Shown piece after piece: positions 37,096 through 50,048 of a stretch of 64,000 bases of DNA. The notes beneath the pieces are model-generated. The model was not told where the DNA came from and ran no database searches. It worked only from the letters and a program-made list of their open reading frames with translations. The stretch lies in NCBI GenBank assembly GCA_030141605.1, contig JAQGDQ010000317.1:1-64000 (forward strand). The letters are read 5' to 3'. Both the position numbers and the translations under genes were made by a program. Within the stretch, counting starts at the first letter, position 1, and each line of letters opens with the position of its first letter. The DNA is from Tubiluchus corallicola (lineage: Eukaryota > Priapulida > Priapulimorpha > Priapulimorphida > Tubiluchidae).

Positions 37096-40000
37096 ATGTC
37101 AGTATCACCTAAGCCATTAGCCACTCCTCAGCTTGCCGAAAAAGAGGCTCCTATTCCCCGAAAACATAGTCTAATGAAACATGCTGCAATGCAGATTACT
37201 GCTGGTGGTACTGCAGGTGAAACCATTTGTAACTTTTCAGTATTTAAATAAGAGCTGCTAGGTGCTTTTTAGATATTTTTACATTTTTGTTTTCTAACTT
37301 TTTGTAACAAAGTGCTGAATGGAAATCTATAAAGCAATAAAAAGTAATCAGTCTTTGCAGTTTTCAATAAGTAACAGTGATATGCTTACAAGAACTAAAG
37401 TTTTTTTAGATTTACCTGACTACAAAGATATTTGTACACATGATATTTTCAGGTTTGGTAGAGGTTTCAATCATGCATCCGTTGGATCTCATTAAAACAA
37501 GGTTTCAGATACAGCGTGGAGCCGATGACTTGCAGCGATACAAATCGCTTGCTGATTGCTTTCGTCGTATTTATGCTCAAGAAGGGTTGGTTCTGGCAGG
37601 AGTTTGTTTTTTTGTGGTTTTTAGAAGCCATTTGTTGTTTAAAGTGTGCTGGTATTATATAATGCATTTATTGTCATAATATGTCCAAAAATGATAAGTA
37701 TGTATTGCCTATTTCAAGTGAACAGATACTTTTTTATGTAAAATATTTTGTGTAATATCCCATTAAGTTTGCACAAGTGCTTTTAGATTAATTTAAGGAA
37801 ATTAAATTTCCAGCATTTCGACCTGATTGCATTGTTCATATAACCTTTAATGGGTCAAACTTGTAAACTATATTTTTGTTCTGTGGTCCTGCTTTTTTCA
37901 CAGCTTGTCATTGTTGCTGGTAATACCCCTCTGCCGATTAGATTTTAGAAGATTATCTAATAATGTTTCTGTTCTCTCAGAAGCTAAAAGTATCTAACAA
38001 TATTAACAAGCTCTGCAGTTTAGTGCTAGAATCTCTCATTGTGCTTGAAAAACAACCTATTTATGCTTGCTACCAAACATGTGCAAAGTTCAAAATATTT
38101 AAGAGAATTTACTAACTTCTATTTTTAATTTTCTTTTATTTTTAATAGTAAAATAACCGTATGTCGTACTGTATAGGTTGTTGTACATCCTTATTATATA
38201 AGTGCACAGAGTTTGGTTTAATGAATTATAGACATGTAGATAATAACGATGATGGTGTGGTGATGATGATGAACATAAAACACTTGCATGAAGCTTATGT
38301 GGCATTAGTTCTTGGTATCATTTATTATTTGTTACTATATTTTTCCTCGCATTGTATTTAATGCATTCTATATTCAATTCTCTTAGGCAGTTTGGTTTAA
38401 ATTATCTTGAATACATTTAACAATAACTTTATGTTTAAAGAATCTTCAAAATATTTACCTGAGTTCTTTCTGTTTTTACTGTGAACATGACTGTCTGATG
38501 CCCTCTGAGATTGTCCCAAGTTTATTATTCTTTGAGACTGAGAGTGCCATGCAATATGTTCATCACAAACTTAAGATGTATAAAGCGCAACCTTATTGTG
38601 GCTTGTCTTTGTTGCCTTGTTTTTACAAACCCACAGCTTGACTTTTGTTATTGACTGTTTTTTCAGCATCATATCTTTCTACAAGGGCATATTTCCTCCT
38701 ATTTTGGCTGAGACACCAAAAAGGGCAACAAAGGTAGGTAGAATTATTTTACCCAAGTTTCAGGCTTTCAAACATTTTTTGACAATATAACACATCATTT
38801 TGATTGTCAAAGAAAAAACTTGTTAGCAAACCACAAAGAATAAATAATACCTAATATCTTCTTGGTACATGAACTTTTCTTAGGGACATATAAAGGCAAG
38901 AAACAAAACATTGGTCTTTCATGCTCTCCGTGGTAAAATTGTAACCATGGGGTTCTCGTACACTGACACCTGCAAACGTGAGAAATATTGCAAAAGAGAT
39001 TTAAAGAGATTTCAAGTATCTTCACCATTCCCTTTCCAGATAAATTTGCATAATGAAATAGTGGCAACAGGAAGCTGATAGTACTCCGAACTCTTTATAT
39101 TCCCTGCAAGGTTGCAGATCTTGCTGGGGCTTCATACCTTCACATTAAACTTCATTGCTCTTTTTCCTTACAATATCTTTTATATAATTAAAATTTGTAA
39201 GTTAGTAATTGCCATTTTTATGCCATCCCTGTAAGAAAAAGTTTATGTGTCACTATACACATTGTGCTAAGATTTTGCTAATAATTAGATTTTACTGTGC
39301 ACACAACAACTGTAGCTATTTCTATTTGCAGTTTTTTACCTTTGAGCAATATAAGAGGCTTTGGTCATTTGGAGCACCAACTCCAAGTGGTTGGGTAAGT
39401 GCTCTTATAATTGTGTTTTCTTTTATCATTGCAAATTTTCAGAAGTTGATTAATGAAAGGAAGGTAGCTTTTTATAAGTAGTCCAAGTGTTCGTCATTGT
39501 TAAAATGTAAATTTGCTCCTCTTTATTATTGTCCTGCCTTAGTTACCATTTCTGTCAGGTATTACTAGGTTTTTAAAAACTGCTTCTGCCTGATTAATTG
39601 ATATAAAATGATGATTTCAGATTTCGTAAAAATGGGCTATTCATTTGTAACATTTTACCATAAATCATAAATTGTTATGTAGTATAACACTTTATAGCGA
39701 ACATGGTTATTGCGTATGCACCATTAATGCGGATTCACAAAAAGAATGAATTTCGTTGTTTATTTAACTAGTTTAATAGCTCTGAATACAGAATACTTGA
39801 TTATTGCGTGTTCCTGAGTTTTTAACATGCCCCATTGCCTGCTTTAAGTACTACGTATTTATTAGTTTTTTATTGCATACCTTACTTTTGCCAGCCATTT
39901 GCAAATTAATTGAACCTGTCCTTTCTAGTGCTGCAAAAAGCTACTGAGTATGCGCTGTCCAACATGCAAAGTTGTTAATATGTCATGTTCGACAGGTCAT

Positions 40001-42867
40001 TTTCTTTGCTATCTGTATGAAAACAGTGAGTCATATGCATTTCATTGAGTTTGGAAATTTTGCAAAGTAGTTAACACTTGATAGCATCTTCTAAAAGAAC
40101 TTTATGTCCTCTATGAAGACACATGTTGTGCGTTATTTATACACTTTTATTATTAACATATGCTTGTCCATCTATATACATATGATTAGCCACATATACT
40201 TGGTAGAGTACCTCAGTTATAGTATGCGTTTTTCATGGTCTCTGCCCAGTTCACTATAACAATGTTATACTGTATATGTATATTTTATTTTTGCACATTG
40301 TAGGGCCTTGTTATGGCTGGTTTGTGTGCAGGCTTGACAGAAGCTGTAGTTGTTAATCCATTCGAAGTTATAAAAGTAACACTGCAGGCACAGCGTGATG
40401 TTAAGTTTTTGGAAGTGAGTACTCCTTTGTTGTATACAAAGTGCACTTGGCACTCTAAAAATTGTAATATATTTTGGTTCTAAAAAGACAGAGGAAGTTT
40501 TAAAGTTTATAATGATGGGGAATTGAACCTAGGCCTTGGCATCATCGCGTCAGTGTAGATTTAACTGGGAACTGTTCTCAGTTAAAATGTATTTTCTAAA
40601 TCAAAAATTACAGGAATGCAGTTTCATGATTTTTTTCCATGTTACTATCTTTTTCATCTTTTCATTTCCAAATTTTATCATTTTCTAATTTTCTTGTTAG
40701 TTTTTAGCTCAGTTCATGTGAGATTAACCAACTGTATGTAATAAAGCAAATATGTGCCGTACTGCATTTCATAATTGCAATGATAAGAGTTTATTCATTA
40801 ATCGTAATTTACATAAATGACAATAGGTGGCACTGCAATGTTATAATTAATTTAGCGCCAGAGTTTGAGCTATTCATTGTTGTTTCAGATGATAATCAAT
40901 GGAGACGTTAACACTGTCATTTGATTCTGGATTTATTAGATATTTACTAAACCATCCTGTCCTTGCAATAATACAGTTTTGTTATTTGCTGTGGTGTAAT
41001 AATTATTGTGAAATTGTATCTTTTTATTGTCTGTAATCTATAAGCAATTATTATTACTGAACTATTTGGGCTGTTAGATTAAATGTTTAGTGCTTTCATA
41101 TGTCAACGGTGTATTGCTTAAATTCGTATTGAAATATTTTAGCAAAAGAGCACATATGCAACGGCTAGAGAGATAGTACGCACAGATGGAATAGGTTTTC
41201 GAGGACTCAACAAAGGCCTGACATCGACGCTTGGACGAAATGGAGTTTGGAACATGATCTACTTTGGTTTCTACCACAACATCAAAGATGCTTTGCCACA
41301 CTATGAAGTATGTTAGATGAAATTATTGTTCGACCTTAAGTTTGCAATTTTTAGAACAAAATTACTATTTTATTTCTTCTGATGTAACGACCAAAAATTT
41401 TGAAAAAGGAGAGACTGATTCACAATTTACTGTCCTCTGTAACCATTTAATATTTGGTGGGGTGAGCTGGGTAACAGGCTTTTTAGAGATTGCGTAATTT
41501 TTACTTACCTTGGTACTAACCTATAATGCTTTTTTGTCTCGTCAATGTGTGTGACACATTTCTTTTAGCTACCATAGCAACTTACAACATCGTTGCAGCC
41601 ACCTATAAAATTACTGTTACCAAGTTAACGGAAGAAGCTAGTATAATTGAGACTGATTCGTTTTTGTAGAATCCTAAGTTAGAATTCTGCCGAAAGTTTG
41701 CCATTGGACTTGCAGCTGGTACCATCGCATCTACATTCAATATACCCTTTGATGTTGCCAAAAGTCGTGTACAAGGGCCTCAGCCAGTTCCTGGGCAAAT
41801 TAAGTACCGGGGATGCTTCCAGACTTTAATGCTTGTTTACAAGGAGGAAGGGTAAGCATTTAATAAGAATAAGCTTACCCGGGTGTTTCTATTTTCTTTT
41901 TTTTTGGTTGTTAGGATAAATATTTCTAAAGCTGCGAAAAGCGGCAAATCAGCAAAAATCTGTGCTATAATTACTGAACATATTTCAATAACCTCTTGTT
42001 TGATGATACCAATCCATTCTCAGCAAAATTTATACTCTGTGGTTAATTGAAGCATTGCCATTCATATAAAATAATATGGAGATGCATTATAAGGGCAAAA
42101 GGAAACAATGACATTTATCAAAATCAAAGAGCTATGCATGTTGGGAGACATGATGTATTGTGCTAATTGATGATGCATACAGCAAACAAAACATTAAAAG
42201 GTTTACTTTTTTGCAGTACCATGGCATTGTTTAAAGGTTGGGTACCAAAGATAATGAGACTTGGACCTGGTAAGTGTGCAGTGAAGTCATACTTATGCTG
42301 ACATGAGACATTAAAATAAAACTCATTTGTTACTGTTAATCATTCTAAAGCTGTCAAGCACGTAGCTCACGTTTTGTGTCACACTTCAACTGTAATGTGT
42401 CGGGTATGTTGCAACATAATAATTAGAATCATCTGTAAGCACATTCTCTAACTGTGTAACCAATTGAATCACCAGTAATTCATTAACGTAAATACATGGC
42501 ATTTACCGAATGTTACACTGTTAATAGAGTAATTTACTTTAAATGTTGTGTATGCTTAATACATCTGTATTTTTGCAAAATAAAAAAAATATTTTTCGCT
42601 GCTACCGACTATTGTAGTACAATGTTGATGTATATAACTTGCAATCTGCACTTTTTGCTTTGTTTTCAAATTAATTTATTGTAACAGTTTTTTCTTTGTG
42701 ATGTTTTTACATATTTACCTTCTAAGCTATTATACATATTGCCATTTTTGGAAATTTGTTTGTATACATTCCATTCAAAAAATTCAAGAAACTTTTTGTT
42801 TACAGGTGGCGCCATCATGCTACTGGTATTTGAACATGTATATGAGTTTCTACAGCGGACCATGTAA
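37096..42867 (+). CDS. SLC25A21: Mitochondrial 2-oxodicarboxylate carrier SLC25A21, copy B, 9 exons
   Basis: Same carrier family as the divergent neighbour. Exons: 37096-37216, 37453-37585, 38667-38733, 39332-39394, 40304-40414, 41143-41307, 41670-41851, 42217-42269, 42806-42867. Exons 2-9 have exactly the same lengths as in copy A (133, 67, 63, 111, 165, 182, 53, 62), and all eight introns are in the same phase. The product is 318 residues. Signatures are HPLDLIKTRF, NPFEVIKVTL and IPFDVAKSRV. The N-terminal 25 residues differ from copy A; the rest is highly similar. Copy B has LGRNGVWN where copy A (and, from memory, the human protein) has LGRHGVxN. The transport role is inferred from the family; division of labour between the copies is unknown. 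Confidence 0.95.
40510..40605 (-). repeat. Possible tRNA-derived SINE fragment in SLC25A21-B intron 5
   Basis: On the minus strand the text reads GCCTAGGTTCAATTCCCCAT. Its GGTTCAATTCC part fits the RNA polymerase III B-box consensus (GGTTCRANNCC). A box A match upstream is not convincing and no cloverleaf can be drawn, so an intact tRNA gene is excluded. Confidence 0.2.
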
Positions 42868-43251
42868 ACCAAAGCCACAGAAACAAAAAAAGAAGCAATT
42901 TGAGTTTTTTCATGCGCAAGATAAATTGGCTGCCGTTGATCTAACACACAAGTTAGTTTTGAGCAGCAGTCTGTACTTCGTATGCAATACTGTTGACTAA
43001 TGATTAACATTTTAAAAAAGTAACTAAAACCACCTCAAACTAAGCTTCGTAAACATAAATTAGTAAATGATAATGCTTATTTTCTTTGAAACTAGAGAAC
43101 ATTGTGACAATAGTGTCACTTGAATGTTTGTGTATATAATACGCCCAGTGTAGGATTCAGTTTTGTGCTGTACAACGTAGTTATTACTTGTTAATGGCAA
43201 AACGTAATCCTGCCTTTGGTAATGCATAAAAAATTGAAAGTCGTGTGCATG

Positions 43252-43337
43252 TATAGTCAATCCTCGTTTAAAGACCTTTCGTTTTAACAATACGGTGTGC
43301 TGGATTGCTTGAACTCATTAAGCGAGGATTTACTGTA
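43252..43337. mobile_element. Tigger/pogo-like miniature element (about 86 bp)
   Basis: The left end TATAGTCAATCCTCGTTTAA is mirrored by the right end TTAAGCGAGGATTTACTGTA with few mismatches. The element is bounded by TA, the target-site duplication typical of Tc1/mariner and pogo elements. The CCTCG-containing terminus resembles pogo/Tigger ends. There is no coding capacity. Confidence 0.5.
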
Positions 43338-45144
43338 GTATCGACTCTCCATCATGTCTGGCCTCAAACTGGAAGTGCACAAAAAATTAGTTTTTATATT
43401 TCTGAATGGGCAGATGCTACTATTTGTGTAATTATAACTATATTTATTTAATTGTTAGTAGTTAATTATTACCTTATTACTTTGTTTTGGGAGAAAATAA
43501 GTATTGTAATGGATTTATTTATGTATCAAACCCTGGATTTCACATTAAACTGCATATTTGATAGCACCCAGCCGCAGTAGCAAAGGACAGGCATTCAATT
43601 TTTATAAAAATTACGTCAACAGCTAATCTGTCGCCAGTCAATAAACAATAGGTATTTATATGTTGCAAGTTTTTTTGTACTAACACCATTTCATAGAGAA
43701 TAAAAAACTGAAGAAGAGCGTGTAAAAATGTAAACTATTAATTTAAAAAAAAATTACATAAAATTTTATGTGCAAAATGTCACAAAAATAGCTGCCACGT
43801 GTGAAATGAAATCTATACAGCTTTAACAAAAATGTTTAAAGAAAGGAGTCGTGTGTGTAGTGCTTATAGCGCTAAAATGTAATCAAATGGTTGTCTGAGT
43901 GCAACTGTCTAGATATAATGTTACAGAATTTTTTAATTTTGTGAAACTTATCCTATGTTAAGAAGATATTTATTTAAGACTTTTATTCCAATTATCGTGA
44001 CTTTGTTTTTCGACGAAAATGTTTTGCAATTATGTTCAAGCATATATTTGTGTTTCTTTGTGTAACAGCTTTATTGTGTAATAATTTTTTACCTATATTT
44101 TTACAATTACACTTTATTGTGTCACTAAAAGCATTAAAATGTCCCAACCTTCTGTTGCAACATGAATATGGTGAGTCCTTGCAAGTGTAACAATGCTAAT
44201 GGTGTTTAGCAACATGTTGTTAAATGAAACACGTCACTTTGTTTTATTTTTTTATTGCACTTGCATAAACTTTCTTTAAATGCGACTGAGACAAGCAAGC
44301 TAGGAGCATCACTTCCATCTGTTACTAGTCTCTCTCTAGCATGAAACTGTGTTTAATATTTGTATTTTTATTTTTTGTTTCTAATGTTAGAAATTTTATT
44401 ACAGTAGCCCTGTATGCTCAGTGAAAAGTGTTTGCTTATGCTTGTTCTGCTAATAGCATAGGAGCTGGTGAGGCATATTTAATTTGTGCTACTTGCTGAC
44501 AAAGTGGCCTCCATGTGACCCCCATGTGTATTACAGTGAATTTGTATCAGACAGGCAGATTTATTTCTACCTGCATGAATGCCAGCAAGAAATTATGTTG
44601 CAAGATATAAGTCAGCATTTGCTGTGACAGTAGCATTGATTTAAGTTAGACTGGGCTTCTTTGGAAATCACCAACACAGCGGAAAAAATCCAGTACTCAA
44701 GGGTAAAAGAAAAACGAATAGCTTAATGTTTTGCTAAAACGGAACATTCATCTTTGAAGGTAAAAGGTGGCAAAGGCTCATTAGCGCTAAGCAGCAAGTT
44801 CATTAAGCAAACACTTTTTGTAAATTTGTTGTTCTTGTTTAAAAGGCCTACATCAGACTGTGATGACACAGCAGTGTTTGTTCTGTTAATCTCACTTAAC
44901 AGTATTACATTATTACATAAGGTCTATTTAGTCCTCATAATTTACATTATATGATAAAAACTTTTAGACATTTTTGTAAATTTAAATTTGTTAGCCTTTT
45001 TTATTTAAAAGACGAGTTTTGATACTTTATAGCAGTGTATTCTGAGTTGAATTACAACATTATTTATTTATTCGTGCTGTCATGTAGCACATCTGATTAT
45101 TTATGTTTTTTTCAAGGTACTGTTCATTATCCTTTATATGTCTG

Positions 45145-45558
45145 CAGGGTTCCCACGTTCAGGGAAAATCCTTGAAAATACAGGCCCTCCAGGAAAGTCA
45201 TGGAAAACTCAGGGAAAAAGATAATTTGGCAAAAAGTCAGGAAAATGATGAAAATGGGGCGAAAAGTCGGGGAAATTGGAAAGTGTTGCAAAAATAATCA
45301 CCACGAACCGATATTTTTCCAAACATATTTTTCAGCGATTCGTGTTCAAATAAAATTTTGCTATAGCAGGCTACCAGTTTCGATTTCTGTTCCAAAAATA
45401 ATGATTGGTCGATATATTATACATCAGTATATGTATGAATGTCAGTACACAAAAATGCTTGAATATGTATACTGCTAATGCAATTTCTGCTTTATCTTGG
45501 TCATGGAAAATCAATATTTTGTCGGGGAAATTTATTTTAAAATTCTGTGGGAACCCTG
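45145..45558. mobile_element. Miniature inverted-repeat element with CAGGGTTCCCAC ends
   Basis: The 5' end CAGGGTTCCCAC (45145-45156) is mirrored exactly by GTGGGAACCCTG (45547-45558). Subterminal GTCATGGAAAA motifs occur near both ends, and many GGGAAA/GGAAAA blocks lie inside. The total is 414 bp and non-coding. The flanks (TATGTCTG left, TATCTGGT right) give no clean target duplication. Confidence 0.7.
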
Positions 45559-46668
45559 TATCTGGTAAATGGTCTACATGAATTATGTAGTTTAGGCAGA
45601 AATTTCAATTAAGTAAAAAATCGCACATAGGTTAAAAGATAATAAAATTTTCTTTTTCATAAATATCATTCGCAAATCCTAGTTGATGTAAGAACATGCA
45701 ACTTTTAAGTGAAAGCTAGCAGTGTTTTAAGTCCATTGAATTTAAGAAATATATTAATGAATCTGCTAGGTGTAAATTTTAATCCACCAGTGGCTATCAG
45801 ACAATAGTCATCTTGTTGAACAGGATGCATCTTTGTTCCACATAGCTCAAGCTTTTAGCCTTTTACTGTAAAGTGTGATCTCTATTCATCTACTTTACAA
45901 ATTTGTACTATTACAAAGTTGTAGTTGGGAACAAAGTATAAGTTCAACTACTGTATAAAAAGTCAATCTGTGTTTTGCCATTGTATTCATAAATCTTACT
46001 ATACGTATACATGTCATATTTTAAATTGTACACGTAAGTTAATATTTATAACCTGTTTTAACTACATGCAAGATTAGCACATTTGCTTTTGCGATGAATG
46101 TTCACCTCCAGAATTCTGATGTTATGTGTGGGTTATGTTGAGGTACTTAATGAAATCTACATGGTAATTGAGCTAAGATAAGGATATATGTAATCCTATA
46201 ATAAGTTATTTGTGGTGAATTAACAGCTGTTGTGGTTTAATTGTTAGAATTAGTGACAAATACTAAATTAACAGTGTGTAGTAATAATGCACATTCCTAC
46301 TATTATTATATCTATATATTGTACTGCACTATAGCTCTACTAAAATAACCATATGTTTGTATTGATGTTGTGATAGACTAAGTGAGGTATTTGCATAGAT
46401 TGATCACTGTACATAATACATCTGTTAGTACTAAACTAATGCTATTTATTCAAAATGTTGTTGTGGTAGTTGTTAACAAATCCTATTGTTATGAGTTGTT
46501 AATAATATTTTATTTATTAATAATATTTATGCTCTTGTTTTGCTCATCACACTCAGTTTCTGTTTAGCTCAGTAAACTTGTAACTATTGTTGTTTATCTT
46601 CCTAAGAAGTAGTTGTTTACGTAATGCTTCAAGTGTTTACTACTTAATATTGAAAGCAATAATCCTCA

Positions 46669-46822
46669 GTAAGTCTTTCATTATGTTACAATAATAAACT
46701 CGGGATGGTCTTTCATAATTATATAAACTATAACAATGCCGGAGTGGTCTTTCATAATTACGTAAACCAATCATGTTTCTGGGCAGGTCTTTCATAATTA
46801 TGTAACTTATAATTTGGGGTAG
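46669..46822. repeat. Minisatellite with 35-40 bp unit, four copies
   Basis: GTCTTTCAT(T/A)AT recurs at 46673, 46708, 46747 and 46787, followed each time by (A/C/T)TATAAAC- or GTAAAC-like sequence. The minus-strand open frame over it repeats NYERP/IMKDL and is an artefact of the repeat. Confidence 0.8.
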
Positions 46823-48655
46823 ATGATTCAATAAACGTTTTATTTAGTTATCAAAATCAAGGTTTGTTTTGATACCATGATTTACTAACAGCATAAGTAC
46901 ATGTAAATGTATTAAACAAATTCCATAACTACACAATACATTAGAAATTACACAAAACTAAAGTGCTAAATCGAATTTCTGCAGAGTTTTAATATCTCTT
47001 CTTTTCTGCAAGAATACCGTTCATGAACACAATAATTCTTTGGCTTGCTATTTTGCTAAATCTCTGTAGCTGGATCAAATAGTTGAATGAGACATAATTT
47101 ACTAAAACAATGTATAAATAATTATGCTTGAATAATTATTACTAAAACATTCCTCTACTACTGATTTGCTTCTGAGGAACTTTGCTAAGTAATCGAATAC
47201 TGAATGACTACTTTTATAATTATAATTTTAATTGTTAATGAGTTGAAACACGAAAAATGCATGTGAATGCAAATCTTGAATGTAAACTCTCAAACACAAA
47301 GCTGGTATATGGCAGCACTTCCTGGGAGATTTAGCACATACTCGTGAGCACAGATTTTTGTAATCATCCTTAATAGGAACTAATCTCAAAATAGGTTCCA
47401 ACAGATGATCTCGGTAATCGATTATTGACAAAAAGCAATCGACAATCACGATTAGTTGAAATCAGCAGTGCTGGGCACCATTTCAATATAGTTCTTCTTT
47501 ATTGCTTACATTTCAATGCTTTATTGCTTGCGTTTTGTTTTATTATATATGCTTTTAAACTAAAGCTAAGCATTTTCATAATTTTGTTTGGATTAAAATA
47601 TTGTGCTGCCATTTATAAAAAATCTTAAATTTTGAAATAGGTACGAGTGATTTCAAATCACTTACATAACTGATAAAGCAGTTACATTCTATACAACATA
47701 CGAAGTTTCAGAATATGTAACATAATCATGCAAGCATAATAACATAATAACATTAATAACTGATCAAAAGCTATACAGTGACAGGTTACATAGGCTTACA
47801 ACAGAATATAACACAATATCACAGAAAAAGTAACAGTTTTTTAATATCAAATCAATTGCTGTAGTTGTAGTGCCACAAATGCCGCTAACTGAAACAAGGG
47901 CCACTAACTGCCACAAATTTGCTAAACTTAAACAAATACTGCAAACATTTTTGTGAGCTGTTACCGAGACATTCATGTCTTACAAATGTGAAACTTGGAT
48001 AAGAGTACAGATTTTTTTGTAAAAAAAGAATAAAATAAATGATATTTTAGTACTACACAGACAATTGACTACATGATAATTATTTCAAAATTAGCTTTGC
48101 ACCAAAAACTACGTAAAAATTCCACACACAAATTTTTAAAAACTAAGAAAAAGAGAAATTTACATCATTTTACTAGTACATCATCTAAAATGTATTTTGT
48201 TCTTGACAAATGGAATACGCTACATTGATTACAGTTTATAGTTACACTGTCCAAACCGTACAATCCCATTTTTTATTGCACTAAACACAAAATTTTTAAA
48301 AAATAGTAAGAAAAATAATCAAAAACTGCTTATCATCGAATTGATGGAATAACAGCATGAGAATTCCCAAAGAGAGAGCACATATTTGACAGAAAAAGCA
48401 GAGTGGTCACGGTATATGCTTGTGTACAAAACCCGAGGGACTGCCACTACAAGCAGTGATGGCCATGAAAACTGCATCTAAGTGGTTTCAGCTGACATAC
48501 TACTTTTAACTGTTTCAATCAAACGAAAAGGTTTATTCATCTGAAAGTGATACAGCTTTTTGGGTTCAGTCCCTTAAACTAAATAAAAAAATAACATTCT
48601 AGTAAAACATCCTAGGAAAAATCTGGTTGCAAACCATTTTTTTCCAACCCCGAAT

Positions 48656-50048
48656 GTGCAGTATGCTCATTGGAGCAGCATTATTAAATGTGTGCCTCAT
48701 GCAGTATTCTCATTGGAACAGCATTATTAAATGTGTGCCTCATGCAGTATTCTCATTGGAACAGCATTATTAAATGTGTGCCTCATGCAGTATTCTCATT
48801 GGAACAGCATTATTACATGTGTGCCTCATGCAGTATTCTCATTGGAACAGCATTATTAAATGTGTGCCTCATGCAGTATTCTCATTGGAACAGCATTATT
48901 AAATGTGTGCCTCATGCAGTATGCTCTTGGAATGGCATTATTAAATTTGTGCCTCCTGCAGTATTCTCATTGGAACAGCATTATTAAATGTGTGCCTCGT
49001 GCAGTATTCTTATTGGAGCAGCATTATTAAATGTATGCCTCATGCAGTATTCTCATTGGAGCAGCATTATTAAATGTGTGCTCGTGCAATATGCTCATTG
49101 GAACAGCATTATTAAATGTGTGCCTCATGCAATATGCTCATTGGAACAGCATTATTAAATGTGTGCCTCGTGCAATATGCTCATTGGAACAGCATTATTA
49201 AATGTGTGCCTCATGCAGTATGCTCATTGGAAAGCATTATTAAATGTGTGCCCTACGCAGTATTCTCATTGGAGCAGCATTATTAAATGTGTGCCTCATG
49301 CAGTATTCTCATTGGAACAGCATTATTAAATGTGTGCCTCATGCAGTATGCTCTTGGAATGGCATTATTAAATTTGTGCCTCCTGCAGTATTCTCATTGG
49401 AACAGCATTATTAAATGTGTGCCTCGTGCAGTATTCTTATTGGAGCAGCATTATTAAATGTATGCCTCATGCAGTATTCTCATTGGAGCAGCATTATTAA
49501 ATGTGTGCTCGTGCAATATGCTCATTGGAACAGCATTATTAAATGTGTGCCTCATGCAATATGCTCATTGGAACAGCATTATTAAATGTGTGCCTCGTGC
49601 AATATGCTCATTGGAACAGCATTATTAAATGTGTGCCTCATGCAGTATGCTCATTGGAAAGCATTATTAAATGTGTGCCCTACGCAGTATTCTCATTGGA
49701 GCAGCATTATTAAATGTGTGCCTCATGCAGTATTCTCATTGGAACAGCATTATTAAATGTGTGCCTCATGCAGTATGCTCTTGGAATGGCATTATTAAAT
49801 TTGTGCCTCCTGCAGTATTCTCATTGGAACAGCATTATTAAATGTGCCTCATGCAGTATTCTCATTGGAGCAGCATTATTAAATGTGTGCCTCGTGCAAT
49901 ATGCTCATTGGAACAGCATTATTAAATGTGTGCCTCGTGCAGTATGCTCATTGGAGCAGCATTATTAAATGTGTGCCTCATGCAGTATTCTCATTGGAAC
50001 AGCATTATTAAATGTGTGCCCCATGCTGCCATGCAGTATGCTCATTGG
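48656..50048. repeat. Satellite array, 43 bp monomer, about 32 copies
   Basis: The monomer is 43 bp; its core reads TTGGAACAGCATTATTAAAT. Monomers vary by base changes (GGAACAG or GGAGCAG, CTCATGCA or CTCGTGCA, GTATTC or GCATGC-type) and small indels. Because 43 is not a multiple of three, the open frames over it cycle through all frames with a 43-residue period and are not genes. It may lie in the 3' UTR or 3' flank of WDR81, whose stop is 400 bases to the right. Confidence 0.95.
48924..49777. repeat. 427 bp higher-order repeat, two full copies inside the array
   Basis: The variant monomer beginning CTCTTGGAATGGCATT occurs at 48924, 49351 and 49778, exactly 427 bases apart. The two intervening blocks (48924-49350 and 49351-49777), about ten monomers each including the same deletions and substitutions, appear identical when read side by side. 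The third copy is interrupted soon after its start. Confidence 0.85.

Noticed and set aside
42698-43000. 100-codon + frame covering the last SLC25A21-B exon in another phase
   Set aside because: The true phase reads GGAIMLLVFEHVYEFL and stops at 42867.
45103-45478. Lys/Glu-rich frames
   Set aside because: They lie inside the CAGGGTTCCCAC miniature element and reflect its GGAAAA motifs.
46640-46831. 63-codon minus frame with repeated NYERP/IMKDL
   Set aside because: Translation of the 35-40 bp minisatellite.
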